The notes beneath the pieces were generated by a model, which did no database searches, was not told the DNA's origin, and saw only the letters and a program-made list of their open reading frames with translations. A program made the translations under genes and the position numbers. DNA of 64,000 bases from Lachnospiraceae bacterium Marseille-Q4251 (GTDB taxonomy: Bacteria > Bacillota > Clostridia > Lachnospirales > Lachnospiraceae), in NCBI GenBank assembly GCA_018223435.1, contig JAGTTO010000001.1, positions 1,054,001 through 1,118,000 on the forward strand, given 5' to 3'. Below, piece after piece: positions 1 to 7,805 of the stretch (position 1 is the stretch's first letter; each line of letters begins with the position of its first letter).

Positions 1-1
1 A

Positions 2-109
2 GAGGGAACCTCATACTACTATAAAGTACAGGCTTACCGCCTCGTCAACAGCAAATACGTCTGCGGTTATTCCTCTTCCCCGAAAGGCTATTACCGGAAG
101 AAAAACTAA
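2..109 (+). CDS. C-terminal end of a secreted/cell-surface protein, partial
   Basis: Only the last 35 codons are inside the window, in frame 2, ending in TAA at 107-109. The peptide reads EGTSYYYKVQAYRL, then VNSKYVCGYSSSPKGYYRKKN. The pattern Y-Y-Y-K-V-Q-A-Y followed by G-Y-S-S is the usual end of a fibronectin type III-like fold, in which the last two strands carry Y-x-V-x-A and S. Such domains often end extracellular enzymes and adhesins in Clostridia. The function of the whole protein cannot be told from this piece. It converges on the glycosyltransferase at 166-1095 and shares a terminator with it. Confidence 0.6.
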   Translation, partial: EGTSYYYKVQAYRLVNSKYVCGYSSSPKGYYRKKN

Positions 110-115
110 TTTCAT

Positions 116-168
116 AAAAAAAGACGTCTCACCCTCATCCGAATGATGAAAGTGAGACGTCTTTTTTA
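116..168. terminator. Bidirectional rho-independent terminator
   Basis: The arms AAAAAAGACGTCTCAC (ending 132) and GTGAGACGTCTTTTTT (152-167) form a perfect hairpin flanked by A and T runs, so it can stop transcription in both directions. It lies between two convergent genes. The stop codon of the minus-strand glycosyltransferase (166-168) is inside the right-hand T run. Confidence 0.9.
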
Positions 169-1095
169 ATTGTCTTTTTTCCTGCCGCTGATCTTTCTCG
201 CGATAAAATACCGCGGTCTTCCCTTGACTTCCTCGTAAATCTTCGCAATATAAATTCCGATGACGCCAAGGCTCAACATGATGAGGCTGCCTATAATCAG
301 AAGAAGCAGAATCACCGTCGTGAAGCCCTCCAGCGCATGGCCGCAGAAATATTTTACCAAGGACTGGATTCCCAGCACCACCGCCAGCAAAAGGGTCAGC
401 ACACCGGCCACCGTGATCATCTGCAGCGGCGCGGAGGAAAAGCCTACGATATTCCGAACCGCATATTTGATCAGAGACCAGGTGGACCACTTGGATTCCC
501 CTTCGGTACGCTCCTGAACGTCAAATTCCACACTGGTTGTCCGATATCCAACCCAGGAAGAGAGCGCCCGAAAAAAGGCATTTCTCTCCGGCATGGAAAG
601 CAGAGCCTCCACGGCCTTCCGGTCCATCAGCTTGAAATCCGAAGCCCGGGACATATCGATCTGAACCGCCTTGCTCATGATTTTATAGAACATTCCGGCA
701 CTGGCCCTATGAAGAATGCTTTCCTTTCCACGGCTTCTCTTCACGCCTTCTATCACTTCATAACCCTGTTCCCAGAGACGGTACATCTCCACCAGAGTCT
801 CTGGCGGATGCTGCAGGTCACAGTCCATAACGGCGATACAGTCGCCCTCCGCATTGGCAAGGCCCGCAAAAATCGCTGATTCCTTACCAAAATTTCTGGA
901 AAAACGAATGCCCGTCACATGGCTGTTTTTCTCCGCCGCTTTCTCGATCATTTCCCAGGTCCGATCCTTGGAGCCGTCATTTACAAAGACCAGCTCAAAA
1001 GGAATTTTTTCTCTTTCCATAATCCCGCTCACAACATCCGTTGTCTTCAAAATCATTTTCTCTTCATTATAGGCGGGGATTACAATTGATAACAT
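166..1095 (-). CDS. GtrB/DPM1-like family-2 glycosyltransferase (polyprenyl-phosphate sugar synthase)
   Basis: This 309-residue protein has a GT-A family-2 domain (residues about 1-220) with the start LSIVIPAYNEE, the nucleotide-binding VNDGSKDRT and the metal-binding MDCDLQHPPE. Two C-terminal membrane segments follow (about 228-252 and 262-285). This layout is typical of GtrB/ArnC/YkoT-type enzymes that move a sugar from a nucleotide donor to undecaprenyl phosphate on the inner face of the membrane. The lipid-linked sugar is then flipped and used outside the cell to decorate polysaccharide or teichoic acid. It follows rfbD by 15 bp and is probably co-transcribed with it. The sugar is not predictable from sequence. 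Confidence 0.85.
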   Translation of the reverse strand: MLSIVIPAYNEEKMILKTTDVVSGIMEREKIPFELVFVNDGSKDRTWEMIEKAAEKNSHVTGIRFSRNFGKESAIFAGLANAEGDCIAVMDCDLQHPPETLVEMYRLWEQGYEVIEGVKRSRGKESILHRASAGMFYKIMSKAVQIDMSRASDFKLMDRKAVEALLSMPERNAFFRALSSWVGYRTTSVEFDVQERTEGESKWSTWSLIKYAVRNIVGFSSAPLQMITVAGVLTLLLAVVLGIQSLVKYFCGHALEGFTTVILLLLIIGSLIMLSLGVIGIYIAKIYEEVKGRPRYFIARKISGRKKDN

Positions 1096-1110
1096 CTCTG
1101 TCGTTCCTCT

Positions 1111-2046
1111 CTAAAACTCGATCTCTTTCAGGTAACGGCCCAGCGCATCCTGCCAGGTCGGGAGGGGCTTAAAGCCATTCTCCACCAGTTTGCTCTTGTC
1201 CAGTCTGGAGTTAAACGGGCGTTTTGCCTTGGAAGCTCCGTACTCCGCTGTTGTCACCGGCTTTACCTCTACCTTTGCATACTCCGTATGCCCCTGCTCG
1301 ATGGCCTGACGGAAGATTTCCTTCGTGAAATCATACCAGCTGATGTAGCCGCCCTCGTTGGTCGCATGATAATAACCATATTTCTCGGTCCCGATCATAT
1401 CCACCAGCAGTCTCGCCAGATCATAAGTATACGTCGGAGTTCCAATCTGGTCGCAGACAACGGTCAGTTTGTCATGGGTCTTACCCAGATTCAGCATCGT
1501 CTTGATGAAGTTCTTTCCGTTCACGCCAAATACCCAGGCAATCCGGACAATGAAATATTTCTCCAGATTCTCAGAGACAGCCAGCTCTCCGCCAAGCTTC
1601 GTCTCTCCATAGACATTCAGCGGCTTGTAGGTCTTGCAGTCCGGCTGCCAGGGCTCCGTTCCCATTCCGTCAAAGACGTAATCGGTGGAAAGATAGACCA
1701 TCTTGCAGTCCAGTTTCTTACATGCAAGGGCGATGTTCTCAGTTCCGGTCACATTGACCTTGCGGACCTTCTCCACCTTGTCGTCATCCTCCGCCAGATC
1801 CACAGCCGTCCAGGCTGCACAGTGTACCACCACGTCCGGCTTAATCTCCGTCAGCACCTTCTCCACAGCCTCTTTGTCTGTGATATCCAGCTGCACATAC
1901 GGCATTTTCGTCACAGCACTGCCGTCTGCAGCTCCACTGTACTCCGGAGCGATATCGGAACCAACACCCTCGTACCCCCTCTTTGCCAGTTCATTCATCA
2001 CATCATGGCCCAGCTGTCCGCCGACGCCTGTTATAAAAATTTTCAT
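1111..2046 (-). CDS. rfbD: dTDP-4-dehydrorhamnose reductase
   Basis: This 311-residue short-chain dehydrogenase/reductase starts with the Rossmann motif GVGGQLG (residues 7-13). It has STDYVFDG and the catalytic pair YGETK (Y-x-x-x-K) near residues 146-150, and the family signature of RmlD. It catalyses the last step of dTDP-L-rhamnose synthesis, the NAD(P)H-dependent reduction of dTDP-4-keto-L-rhamnose. The other rml genes are not in the window. The start has a good ribosome site (AAAGGAG) and its own promoter upstream (2100-2128). It supplies rhamnose to the polysaccharide made by the neighbouring glycosyltransferases. Confidence 0.93.
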   Translation of the reverse strand: MKIFITGVGGQLGHDVMNELAKRGYEGVGSDIAPEYSGAADGSAVTKMPYVQLDITDKEAVEKVLTEIKPDVVVHCAAWTAVDLAEDDDKVEKVRKVNVTGTENIALACKKLDCKMVYLSTDYVFDGMGTEPWQPDCKTYKPLNVYGETKLGGELAVSENLEKYFIVRIAWVFGVNGKNFIKTMLNLGKTHDKLTVVCDQIGTPTYTYDLARLLVDMIGTEKYGYYHATNEGGYISWYDFTKEIFRQAIEQGHTEYAKVEVKPVTTAEYGASKAKRPFNSRLDKSKLVENGFKPLPTWQDALGRYLKEIEF

Positions 2047-2099
2047 ATTAATTAATTCTCCTTTGTTTTTCTAACAGATAAAAACCTAAGGTTCTTTTC

Positions 2100-2128
2100 A
2101 TTTTACTATACTAGCAGAAGTTTAGCAA
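2100..2128 (-). promoter_or_regulatory. Sigma-A-type promoter of rfbD
   Basis: On the minus strand TTGCTA (2128-2123), a 17-nt spacer and TAAAAT (2105-2100) precede rfbD. The leader is about 50 nt. No terminator was seen between the acyltransferase gene and this promoter, so read-through from upstream is also possible. Confidence 0.6.
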
Positions 2129-2161
2129 GAGTGGCCTTATTTACTTACTCTCTCCCCCTTC

Positions 2162-3223
2162 TTATATTCTTTTTATTATTTTTTTAATAATCTTTTGACT
2201 AGGTTCCTCAATTGTAATACAAGATATCAGTGCAACACCAATTGTTATAATTACACTTAATAAAAACAACCAAATCTCTCCTACAGCGATATTGACTTTT
2301 TTGAACACAAATACAATAATTTGTTGAACAAAAAATCCATATAAATATATCCCATATGAAATTTCATGTTTCACAAACATTCTTGAAAAATATGGTTTTT
2401 CAGCTAACGCAAAAGAAAAAACGAAATATGAAAAAATTATATATCTTAATATTTCATAACATACTGAATTTGCATTCAAACAAGACAGACATAATAATAA
2501 TATACTAGCAACCTGCAAATTCAATTTTTTTTGAACACATGGATATGTAAATATCATTCCTATAAAATACCATGGTATTAATTCTAATGCTGATGCAATA
2601 TCTGTACCATAAATAACCCAAAACCAATCTGGATACTTTTTTAAGCGTAAAATCTGTACTGCACATAAAAGACCTGTTATCATTATCAAAAAAACAAATG
2701 ATTTTTTATTTTTTTTATTAGCCCCTATTAGCGTAAGTATACACGGCACTAATATATATAAACTAACTTCCACTGGCAAGGTCCATAATGATCCATTGAC
2801 TGCATTCGGATAAGGATTATTTGAGAATACACCTGGCAATCCATAAACAGGATATAACAAAATATTTTTCAAATAATATGAAACCTGCGAATTCATATAA
2901 TATTCCCGCATAGGTAAATCAGATAAAAGGGGGCCTACCACATATGCAGCAATAACAGTATATATAACCAAAGCAGGAAAAATTCTAAATATTCTTTTAA
3001 TACTATAACGTAATGGATTAGGATCAGATAACCAACTTTTTGAAATCAAGTACCCCCCTATTAAGAAAAAGATTTTAACTCCAAGGCTCTGTATTCCTTG
3101 GCCCCACAATGTTGGCAAGGAATACCCACCTATGTATGCCATATGTCCTGCCATAACCATTATTGCTGCCATAAACCGAATAATATTAAAATTATTTTCT
3201 CTTGAATTTGTTTTTCCTTCCAT
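2162..3223 (-). CDS. Acyltransferase family 3 membrane protein
   Basis: This 353-residue protein has about ten hydrophobic segments. It opens with NNFNIIRFMAAIMVMAGHMA, the conserved start of acyltransferase-3 proteins, in which an Arg and a His lie about ten residues apart in the first membrane segment. Family members O-acetylate or otherwise acylate surface polysaccharides, lipids or peptidoglycan, taking the acyl group across the membrane. Its place at the 3' end of the glycan cluster suggests modification of the exported polysaccharide. Codon use is strongly A/T-rich compared with rfbD next to it, which suggests horizontal acquisition. Start with RBS AGGG. Confidence 0.85.
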   Translation of the reverse strand: MEGKTNSRENNFNIIRFMAAIMVMAGHMAYIGGYSLPTLWGQGIQSLGVKIFFLIGGYLISKSWLSDPNPLRYSIKRIFRIFPALVIYTVIAAYVVGPLLSDLPMREYYMNSQVSYYLKNILLYPVYGLPGVFSNNPYPNAVNGSLWTLPVEVSLYILVPCILTLIGANKKNKKSFVFLIMITGLLCAVQILRLKKYPDWFWVIYGTDIASALELIPWYFIGMIFTYPCVQKKLNLQVASILLLCLSCLNANSVCYEILRYIIFSYFVFSFALAEKPYFSRMFVKHEISYGIYLYGFFVQQIIVFVFKKVNIAVGEIWLFLLSVIITIGVALISCITIEEPSQKIIKKIIKRI

Positions 3224-3232
3224 AATTCATCC

Positions 3233-4588
3233 CTACTCATTTAGTTTTTCAAGTTTTAATTTTTCAAGTGCTTCTGCACACTCTTCCCATCCTGCATTTG
3301 CTTTTCCCAATGCTTCTGCACACTCTTTCCATCCTGCATTTGCCTTTTCAAGTGCTTCTGCACACTCTTTCCATTCTGCATTTGTCTTCTCAAGTGCTTC
3401 TGCACACTCTTTCCACCCTATTAGAATTTGCTGATTATCTTTTTGTAATTTTTCTAACTCTATATTTTTCCTTACTATTTCTTCAGCATCCTGTTGATTT
3501 TTCTCTAAAGAGGCTCTCATCCTTTCCTGTAATTTACTATTTTTATTACTCACTCGTTTAATTTCGGTTTTTAACTGTTCTATATCCGACTGCATTTTTT
3601 GTTCAAATTTATCTGCCTTTTTTAACTCTTGAGCACATTTACTCCAACCTGCTTCTGCACTCGCCACCCGTTCCTCTAAAATAGTTCGTTCATTAGGAAG
3701 CGTAGAAAGTTCAAGATTTTCACCATAGCCTTCACCTTTCAGTTTCCTTTCCAATTCAGCTATAAGATCAATACTTTTTTCATTCAACAACTTTTTTAAA
3801 TTTGTAGTTTTTCCTTCACCCTTTTGAGATGAATACGTTAATGCATATAAATGTTGTATTGCATGGAAGTAAGGATTTAACTGTATAAATTCATACACAT
3901 ACGGTTTCTCAGATTTAATTTTCTCTAAAAAATCAGTATAACCATATGTACTTCCTACATACTCGCAATCTAATGAAAAATCATTATTTTCATTAATTTC
4001 ACTTATCCATTCCAAAAAAGACCTTTTTGTAAAATATTTGGTATGAGTATTATCAAGTACTCCAGACTGTTGATAGTTAAAATGATCTCTTAACAAATTC
4101 AAAAAGATATCTCCGTTATTTACATTCGGAACACTAATTAAAATCTTTCCGTTTTCTTTTAAAAAAGGAATAACATTTTCAATCACCGCTGTTGGATTAA
4201 TTACATGTTCTAGGATATCAATTAATGCAATCTTATCAAAAAGAATTTTAGCCTTTTTTAACTCTCGATATCCCGTTTCTTCCATATTCACCTGCTCAAT
4301 ATTACACACAAAGACTTTCTTATAATTACCTGACTCTCTAGCCTGTACACATGCGGTAGGATCTATATCAATACCATATATATCACAGTTTTTATGTGCA
4401 ATCACTGCCCCAAATTTTCCTTCACCGCATCCAATATCAAGAACGGTGTCACCATTCTCCACTAGCCTTCCAAGCATAGCTACATTTACATTTAAATTAT
4501 CTTCATTTACATGAAAATCTGCATTATGATATCTGTTATCATTGGTTTTCCATGTAAGCTGGTTTGTCTCACCGTTCCCATATTCCAT
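3233..4588 (-). CDS. SAM-dependent methyltransferase with long C-terminal coiled coil and tandem repeats
   Basis: This protein has 451 residues. The N-terminal part (about 1-230) is a class I methyltransferase: motif I is VLDIGCGEG, followed by IYGIDIDP as the acidic end of strand 2, and LIDILEHV. Such enzymes in glycan loci methylate a terminal sugar, which can cap the chain. From about 265 onward the protein is charged and heptad-like, a predicted coiled coil. It ends in four 14-residue units of the form WKECAEALEKANAG (residues 392-447). In O-antigen systems of the ABC type, coiled-coil WbdD-like chain terminators act as molecular rulers for chain length. A similar role here, with the Wzt at 9494-10798, is inference. 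No kinase domain is seen. Confidence 0.8.
   Translation of the reverse strand: MEYGNGETNQLTWKTNDNRYHNADFHVNEDNLNVNVAMLGRLVENGDTVLDIGCGEGKFGAVIAHKNCDIYGIDIDPTACVQARESGNYKKVFVCNIEQVNMEETGYRELKKAKILFDKIALIDILEHVINPTAVIENVIPFLKENGKILISVPNVNNGDIFLNLLRDHFNYQQSGVLDNTHTKYFTKRSFLEWISEINENNDFSLDCEYVGSTYGYTDFLEKIKSEKPYVYEFIQLNPYFHAIQHLYALTYSSQKGEGKTTNLKKLLNEKSIDLIAELERKLKGEGYGENLELSTLPNERTILEERVASAEAGWSKCAQELKKADKFEQKMQSDIEQLKTEIKRVSNKNSKLQERMRASLEKNQQDAEEIVRKNIELEKLQKDNQQILIGWKECAEALEKTNAEWKECAEALEKANAGWKECAEALGKANAGWEECAEALEKLKLEKLNE
3248..3415 (-). repeat. Four in-frame 42-bp tandem repeats in the methyltransferase gene
   Basis: Four consecutive 42-bp units encode W-[KE]-E-C-A-E-A-L-[EG]-K plus four variable residues (TNAE, ANAG, ANAG, LKLE). 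They are near-identical at DNA level, so unit number can change by slippage or recombination without frameshift. A diverged unit (GWSKCAQELKKADK) lies further upstream in the same coiled coil. Confidence 0.9.
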
Positions 4589-4604
4589 AATATAATACCT
4601 CTTT

Positions 4605-5435
4605 TCAAGCTTGACCTAAGATGGATGTGATTTTCGTATTATCACCATAAATAATTTTTGAATCATATGGTCTGTCTGGATAAGCCCCATATTTTAACTT
4701 AATATGAAGATTATTTTCTTTAATAAACTCCTCTACTTTTTCCTTCAAAGCAACCGGTCTTCCTGTACAAACATTAATAATTCCTGTTATTGTTTCCTGA
4801 GTACTTGCAGCCACAATCTGATGTGCAAGTTCCTTTATATCAATAAAATCATACTTATTTTCCCCTGTCGTAAAAGGAAATTCTTTTTTTCCGTCTTCTT
4901 CCGCTTCCAATAATTTTGTAAAAATAGAGCTATTTCTACTATCATCTCCCAAAATATAATATGCACGCAGCCAATATAATTTTATATCCGTATTCTTTGT
5001 CATAAGTAATAAAGCTTGTCGCAATGCATTTTTAGCGACCCCATATTGAGACAATGGATTACACGGAGTATTTTCATCAATTTTACCTTCCCAAAAGCCA
5101 ATCTCATGCATAGTCCCCATAACAGCAATCTTCTTGCATCCGCCATCCATCAAATTTTTCAAAAAAGTAAAATGCTTTGATATATTTTCCATATGTTTAG
5201 AAGAATTGTGCACAAATCCATCTTGCCAAGCCAAATGAATACACAACTCTGGCCTTTTAAGTTCCTCATAAACATTTTCATTTCCAGAAAAAATATCCAC
5301 ATCCAAAATACTGGCTCTTGAATCAATCTCTTTATGGTTCAGATCCACGGCGTATACCTCATGCCCTTTATTTAATAATTCTTTTACAACATGTTTTCCC
5401 ATATAACCCGCTGCACCTGTAACAACAACTTTCAT
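4605..5435 (-). CDS. NAD-dependent epimerase/dehydratase family protein
   Basis: This 276-residue extended short-chain dehydrogenase has the Rossmann motif TGAAGYMGKH at residues 6-15, acidic AVDLN for NAD binding, and the catalytic Y-x-x-x-K as YGVAK near residue 132. Family members change nucleotide sugars (epimerisation, dehydration or reduction) or reduce keto-sugars. It lies 16 bp upstream of the methyltransferase gene and 10 bp downstream of a glycosyltransferase gene, so it probably makes a sugar precursor for this cluster. The precise substrate cannot be told. It has the same A/T-rich composition as its neighbours. Start chosen from AGGAGG six bases before ATG. Confidence 0.8.
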   Translation of the reverse strand: MKVVVTGAAGYMGKHVVKELLNKGHEVYAVDLNHKEIDSRASILDVDIFSGNENVYEELKRPELCIHLAWQDGFVHNSSKHMENISKHFTFLKNLMDGGCKKIAVMGTMHEIGFWEGKIDENTPCNPLSQYGVAKNALRQALLLMTKNTDIKLYWLRAYYILGDDSRNSSIFTKLLEAEEDGKKEFPFTTGENKYDFIDIKELAHQIVAASTQETITGIINVCTGRPVALKEKVEEFIKENNLHIKLKYGAYPDRPYDSKIIYGDNTKITSILGQA

Positions 5436-5445
5436 CTTGTACCTC

Positions 5446-6897
5446 CTAAAAATATCCTTTTTTATGCAATTCTCTTTTTTTAAAAATGTCTTTGATAGGT
5501 AATAAATTCCCCATTAAAGTAAATGCTGCATTTTTAGATACATTTCTCGAAATTTTTCCCGAAATATGAATCACATCAACCATACGTTCGTCTTCCCACT
5601 CCCATACAATTTCAGGATCTGGATATAAAAATAAGATGGCACTTCCATAATTTATACCAGTATGCACGCAATCTTTAAAATCAACAATTCTTTTTTCACC
5701 ATTCGTAAACCAAACAACAATTTCAATATTTTCTAAAACAAATAATCCCTCTTCACAGATATCAAAACGCATTGCTTTAATATCCTTCATTTTTTGTTCT
5801 AATAAAAACCAAATATCAAACTCCGGATATTCTTTTTCACTTATAGCTTTTATTTGCATCTGCTCATTAAAAGAACTGCCTTTACTATAATAGAAAGTAC
5901 TTGTTAATGCTGATTGACTCTCCAATTGTCCAAAATTATTTTGTTTTTCAAACATATTAATAATTTTTCCTACACTTCCCACTGGAAAAATGATGTTTTT
6001 CTTATCAAAACTATTTTGAATTTCCTTATAACTATTTGACCAGGCATCTTCATCATGAAGAGTCGCAGAAGTCTCAATATTTTGCCAAAACCGGTAAATG
6101 GCTGTCGGTTCACAGCAATCAGAAACTCCACAAATAGAAGCCGTTCTGGTAAAATATTCCCAGTCTTCCATAACATTTAACTCTTCATTAAAAATAACTC
6201 CCCATTTTTGAAAAATCCTTACCGGAAACGCCAGTGTCATTAACGGGCATCTATTCACCGTAAACTGCGACAAGAAATCATAGGGTACACAATAGGATGC
6301 AATGGGTGCCGATTCAGCCCGATATCCAATTTTTTTTATATTCGCCCAGTTCTGTGCAAATGCATATGAATGTAAAATACGGCCTTCATTTCCTGTATGT
6401 ATTTTCCAAAATGATTCCACCCAATTATCAAAAAGAATATCATCATCGTCAAAAATAGCCGCATACATTCCCCAGGCATGAGCAAATCCAAAATTAATGG
6501 GTGTAGTTCTTGTTCCCTCATCTAATTCGAAATACCGTAATTTACTCTTTATATTTTCTTCCTGATCATCAAGAATTTCTGCTATACTCTTCTTTTGTGC
6601 AACACTTGCCTTATGTGCAATCAAAAGGATTTCAAAATTCTGATTACTTTGAGCGTTTAAACACAACAAAGCTTCTCTTAAACCATCCGGTCTTTTTCCT
6701 TGTGTACGAATAATTACACTTAAAAAAGGCTCTGATTTCTTGTCTTCCTGTTCTATAATTTTTTTATATTTTCTGTTAAACAGACCATCTTCACAAATAC
6801 CCATATGTTCTTGCAGATCAGCTAAATATTTTCCAATCTGTGAAGTCTGCGGCATATCTTTTAAAAAATCAAATATATAATTTTCCTGCTTTTTCAT
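5446..6897 (-). CDS. Family-2 glycosyltransferase with extra C-terminal domain
   Basis: This protein has 483 residues. A GT-A domain begins at about residue 58 (FLSVIIRTQGKRPDGLREAL) and has an acidic metal-binding run IFDDDDILFDNW near residue 150. The N-terminal 55 residues and the last 170 residues are not typical of the family. The C-terminal part contains alternating hydrophobic strands with EIVVWFTNG and VWEWED and may be a beta-rich accessory domain. The enzyme is predicted to be cytoplasmic and to add a sugar during assembly of the repeat unit. Donor and acceptor are unknown. RBS AAGG before ATG. Confidence 0.8.
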   Translation of the reverse strand: MKKQENYIFDFLKDMPQTSQIGKYLADLQEHMGICEDGLFNRKYKKIIEQEDKKSEPFLSVIIRTQGKRPDGLREALLCLNAQSNQNFEILLIAHKASVAQKKSIAEILDDQEENIKSKLRYFELDEGTRTTPINFGFAHAWGMYAAIFDDDDILFDNWVESFWKIHTGNEGRILHSYAFAQNWANIKKIGYRAESAPIASYCVPYDFLSQFTVNRCPLMTLAFPVRIFQKWGVIFNEELNVMEDWEYFTRTASICGVSDCCEPTAIYRFWQNIETSATLHDEDAWSNSYKEIQNSFDKKNIIFPVGSVGKIINMFEKQNNFGQLESQSALTSTFYYSKGSSFNEQMQIKAISEKEYPEFDIWFLLEQKMKDIKAMRFDICEEGLFVLENIEIVVWFTNGEKRIVDFKDCVHTGINYGSAILFLYPDPEIVWEWEDERMVDVIHISGKISRNVSKNAAFTLMGNLLPIKDIFKKRELHKKGYF

Positions 6898-6908
6898 ATT
6901 ATCTTTCC

Positions 6909-7805
6909 TTATTTACTAAATTTAAAACGCATCTCACAATACTCATCCCCTAAAAAGCGGCCAATTTTATGAGTTTTATCAATTACCTCTGGCAATCTTC
7001 CTTCTTGTTTTCTTTTTTCAAATTCTTTTACTGCTTTTTTCTCACTTTCACCTCCCCGTGAAAATACCTCGCATAAATATTTAACACGATCAGGCTGTGC
7101 CCATTTATACGCAAGTAAAATAGCTGCTTCCGCTGAATAATAGACTTCTGCTCCGGTTGGCTTCCATCCGCCATCTACAGCCAATTTTTTTGCATGGTAT
7201 GCAATCGCTGATGGAACATAAATAATTTTATATCCCGCCAAACGGATTCTCCAAGAAAAATCCAAATCATCACAATACATAAAAAACGTATCTGCATCAA
7301 AGCCTTTTATTTCTTTAAAAATTTTGGTTTTGAAAACAGTACATGCCGTCGATGCCCACTCTGTTTCACCTGTTTTTATATCATATTCTTTGGCATGTTC
7401 CAACGGTGTCTGTCTTGCTTCTGCCAATCCCACTTTTGGATCTTTTAATACCATCAGCATTCTAGTAAGACATTGTGGCTCTAAAATCACATCTGGGTTC
7501 ATAATCATCATAAAATCCGCTGTACAATTTTCTCCCATCAAATTGTGACCCTTAGCCGTTCCTGAATTAAAGCCAAAAATTCGGTACTGAAACTCCATTT
7601 CATTATTTAAGTTTTCATTTATTCTTCTTACATCTTCTTCTGAAAAAATCCTATTAGGAGAAGCATCTCCATACACCAAACTTACCTTCAATTCTCCAAC
7701 TTTTTTGTGATATACTTGAACTGTTTGTTTTAAGGCACTTATTGCCTTTAATAATGCTTCTTTCTTATTTCCATAAATTACGGATTGTATCTGTAACTCC
7801 ATCAT
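6909..7805 (-). CDS. Family-2 glycosyltransferase, rhamnosyltransferase-like
   Basis: This protein has about 298 residues. The frame can be read from a GTG at 7814, but ATG at 7805 is preferred because it gives a 4-bp ATGA overlap with the stop of the upstream gene and has AAGG eight bases before it. The GT-A core shows MIMNPDVILEPQCL as the DxD-like site and FFMYCDDLDFSWRIRLAGY, the motif seen in WbbL/RfbF-type rhamnosyl- and related transferases. With rfbD in the same locus, dTDP-rhamnose is a plausible donor, but this is inference. The overlap implies translational coupling with the two-domain transferase upstream. Confidence 0.8.
   Translation of the reverse strand: MMELQIQSVIYGNKKEALLKAISALKQTVQVYHKKVGELKVSLVYGDASPNRIFSEEDVRRINENLNNEMEFQYRIFGFNSGTAKGHNLMGENCTADFMMIMNPDVILEPQCLTRMLMVLKDPKVGLAEARQTPLEHAKEYDIKTGETEWASTACTVFKTKIFKEIKGFDADTFFMYCDDLDFSWRIRLAGYKIIYVPSAIAYHAKKLAVDGGWKPTGAEVYYSAEAAILLAYKWAQPDRVKYLCEVFSRGGESEKKAVKEFEKRKQEGRLPEVIDKTHKIGRFLGDEYCEMRFKFSK

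Noticed and set aside
3248..3415. Regular 42-bp repeats considered as a CRISPR-like array
   Set aside because: The units are contiguous, in frame and encode a coiled coil. There are no spacers and no cas genes.
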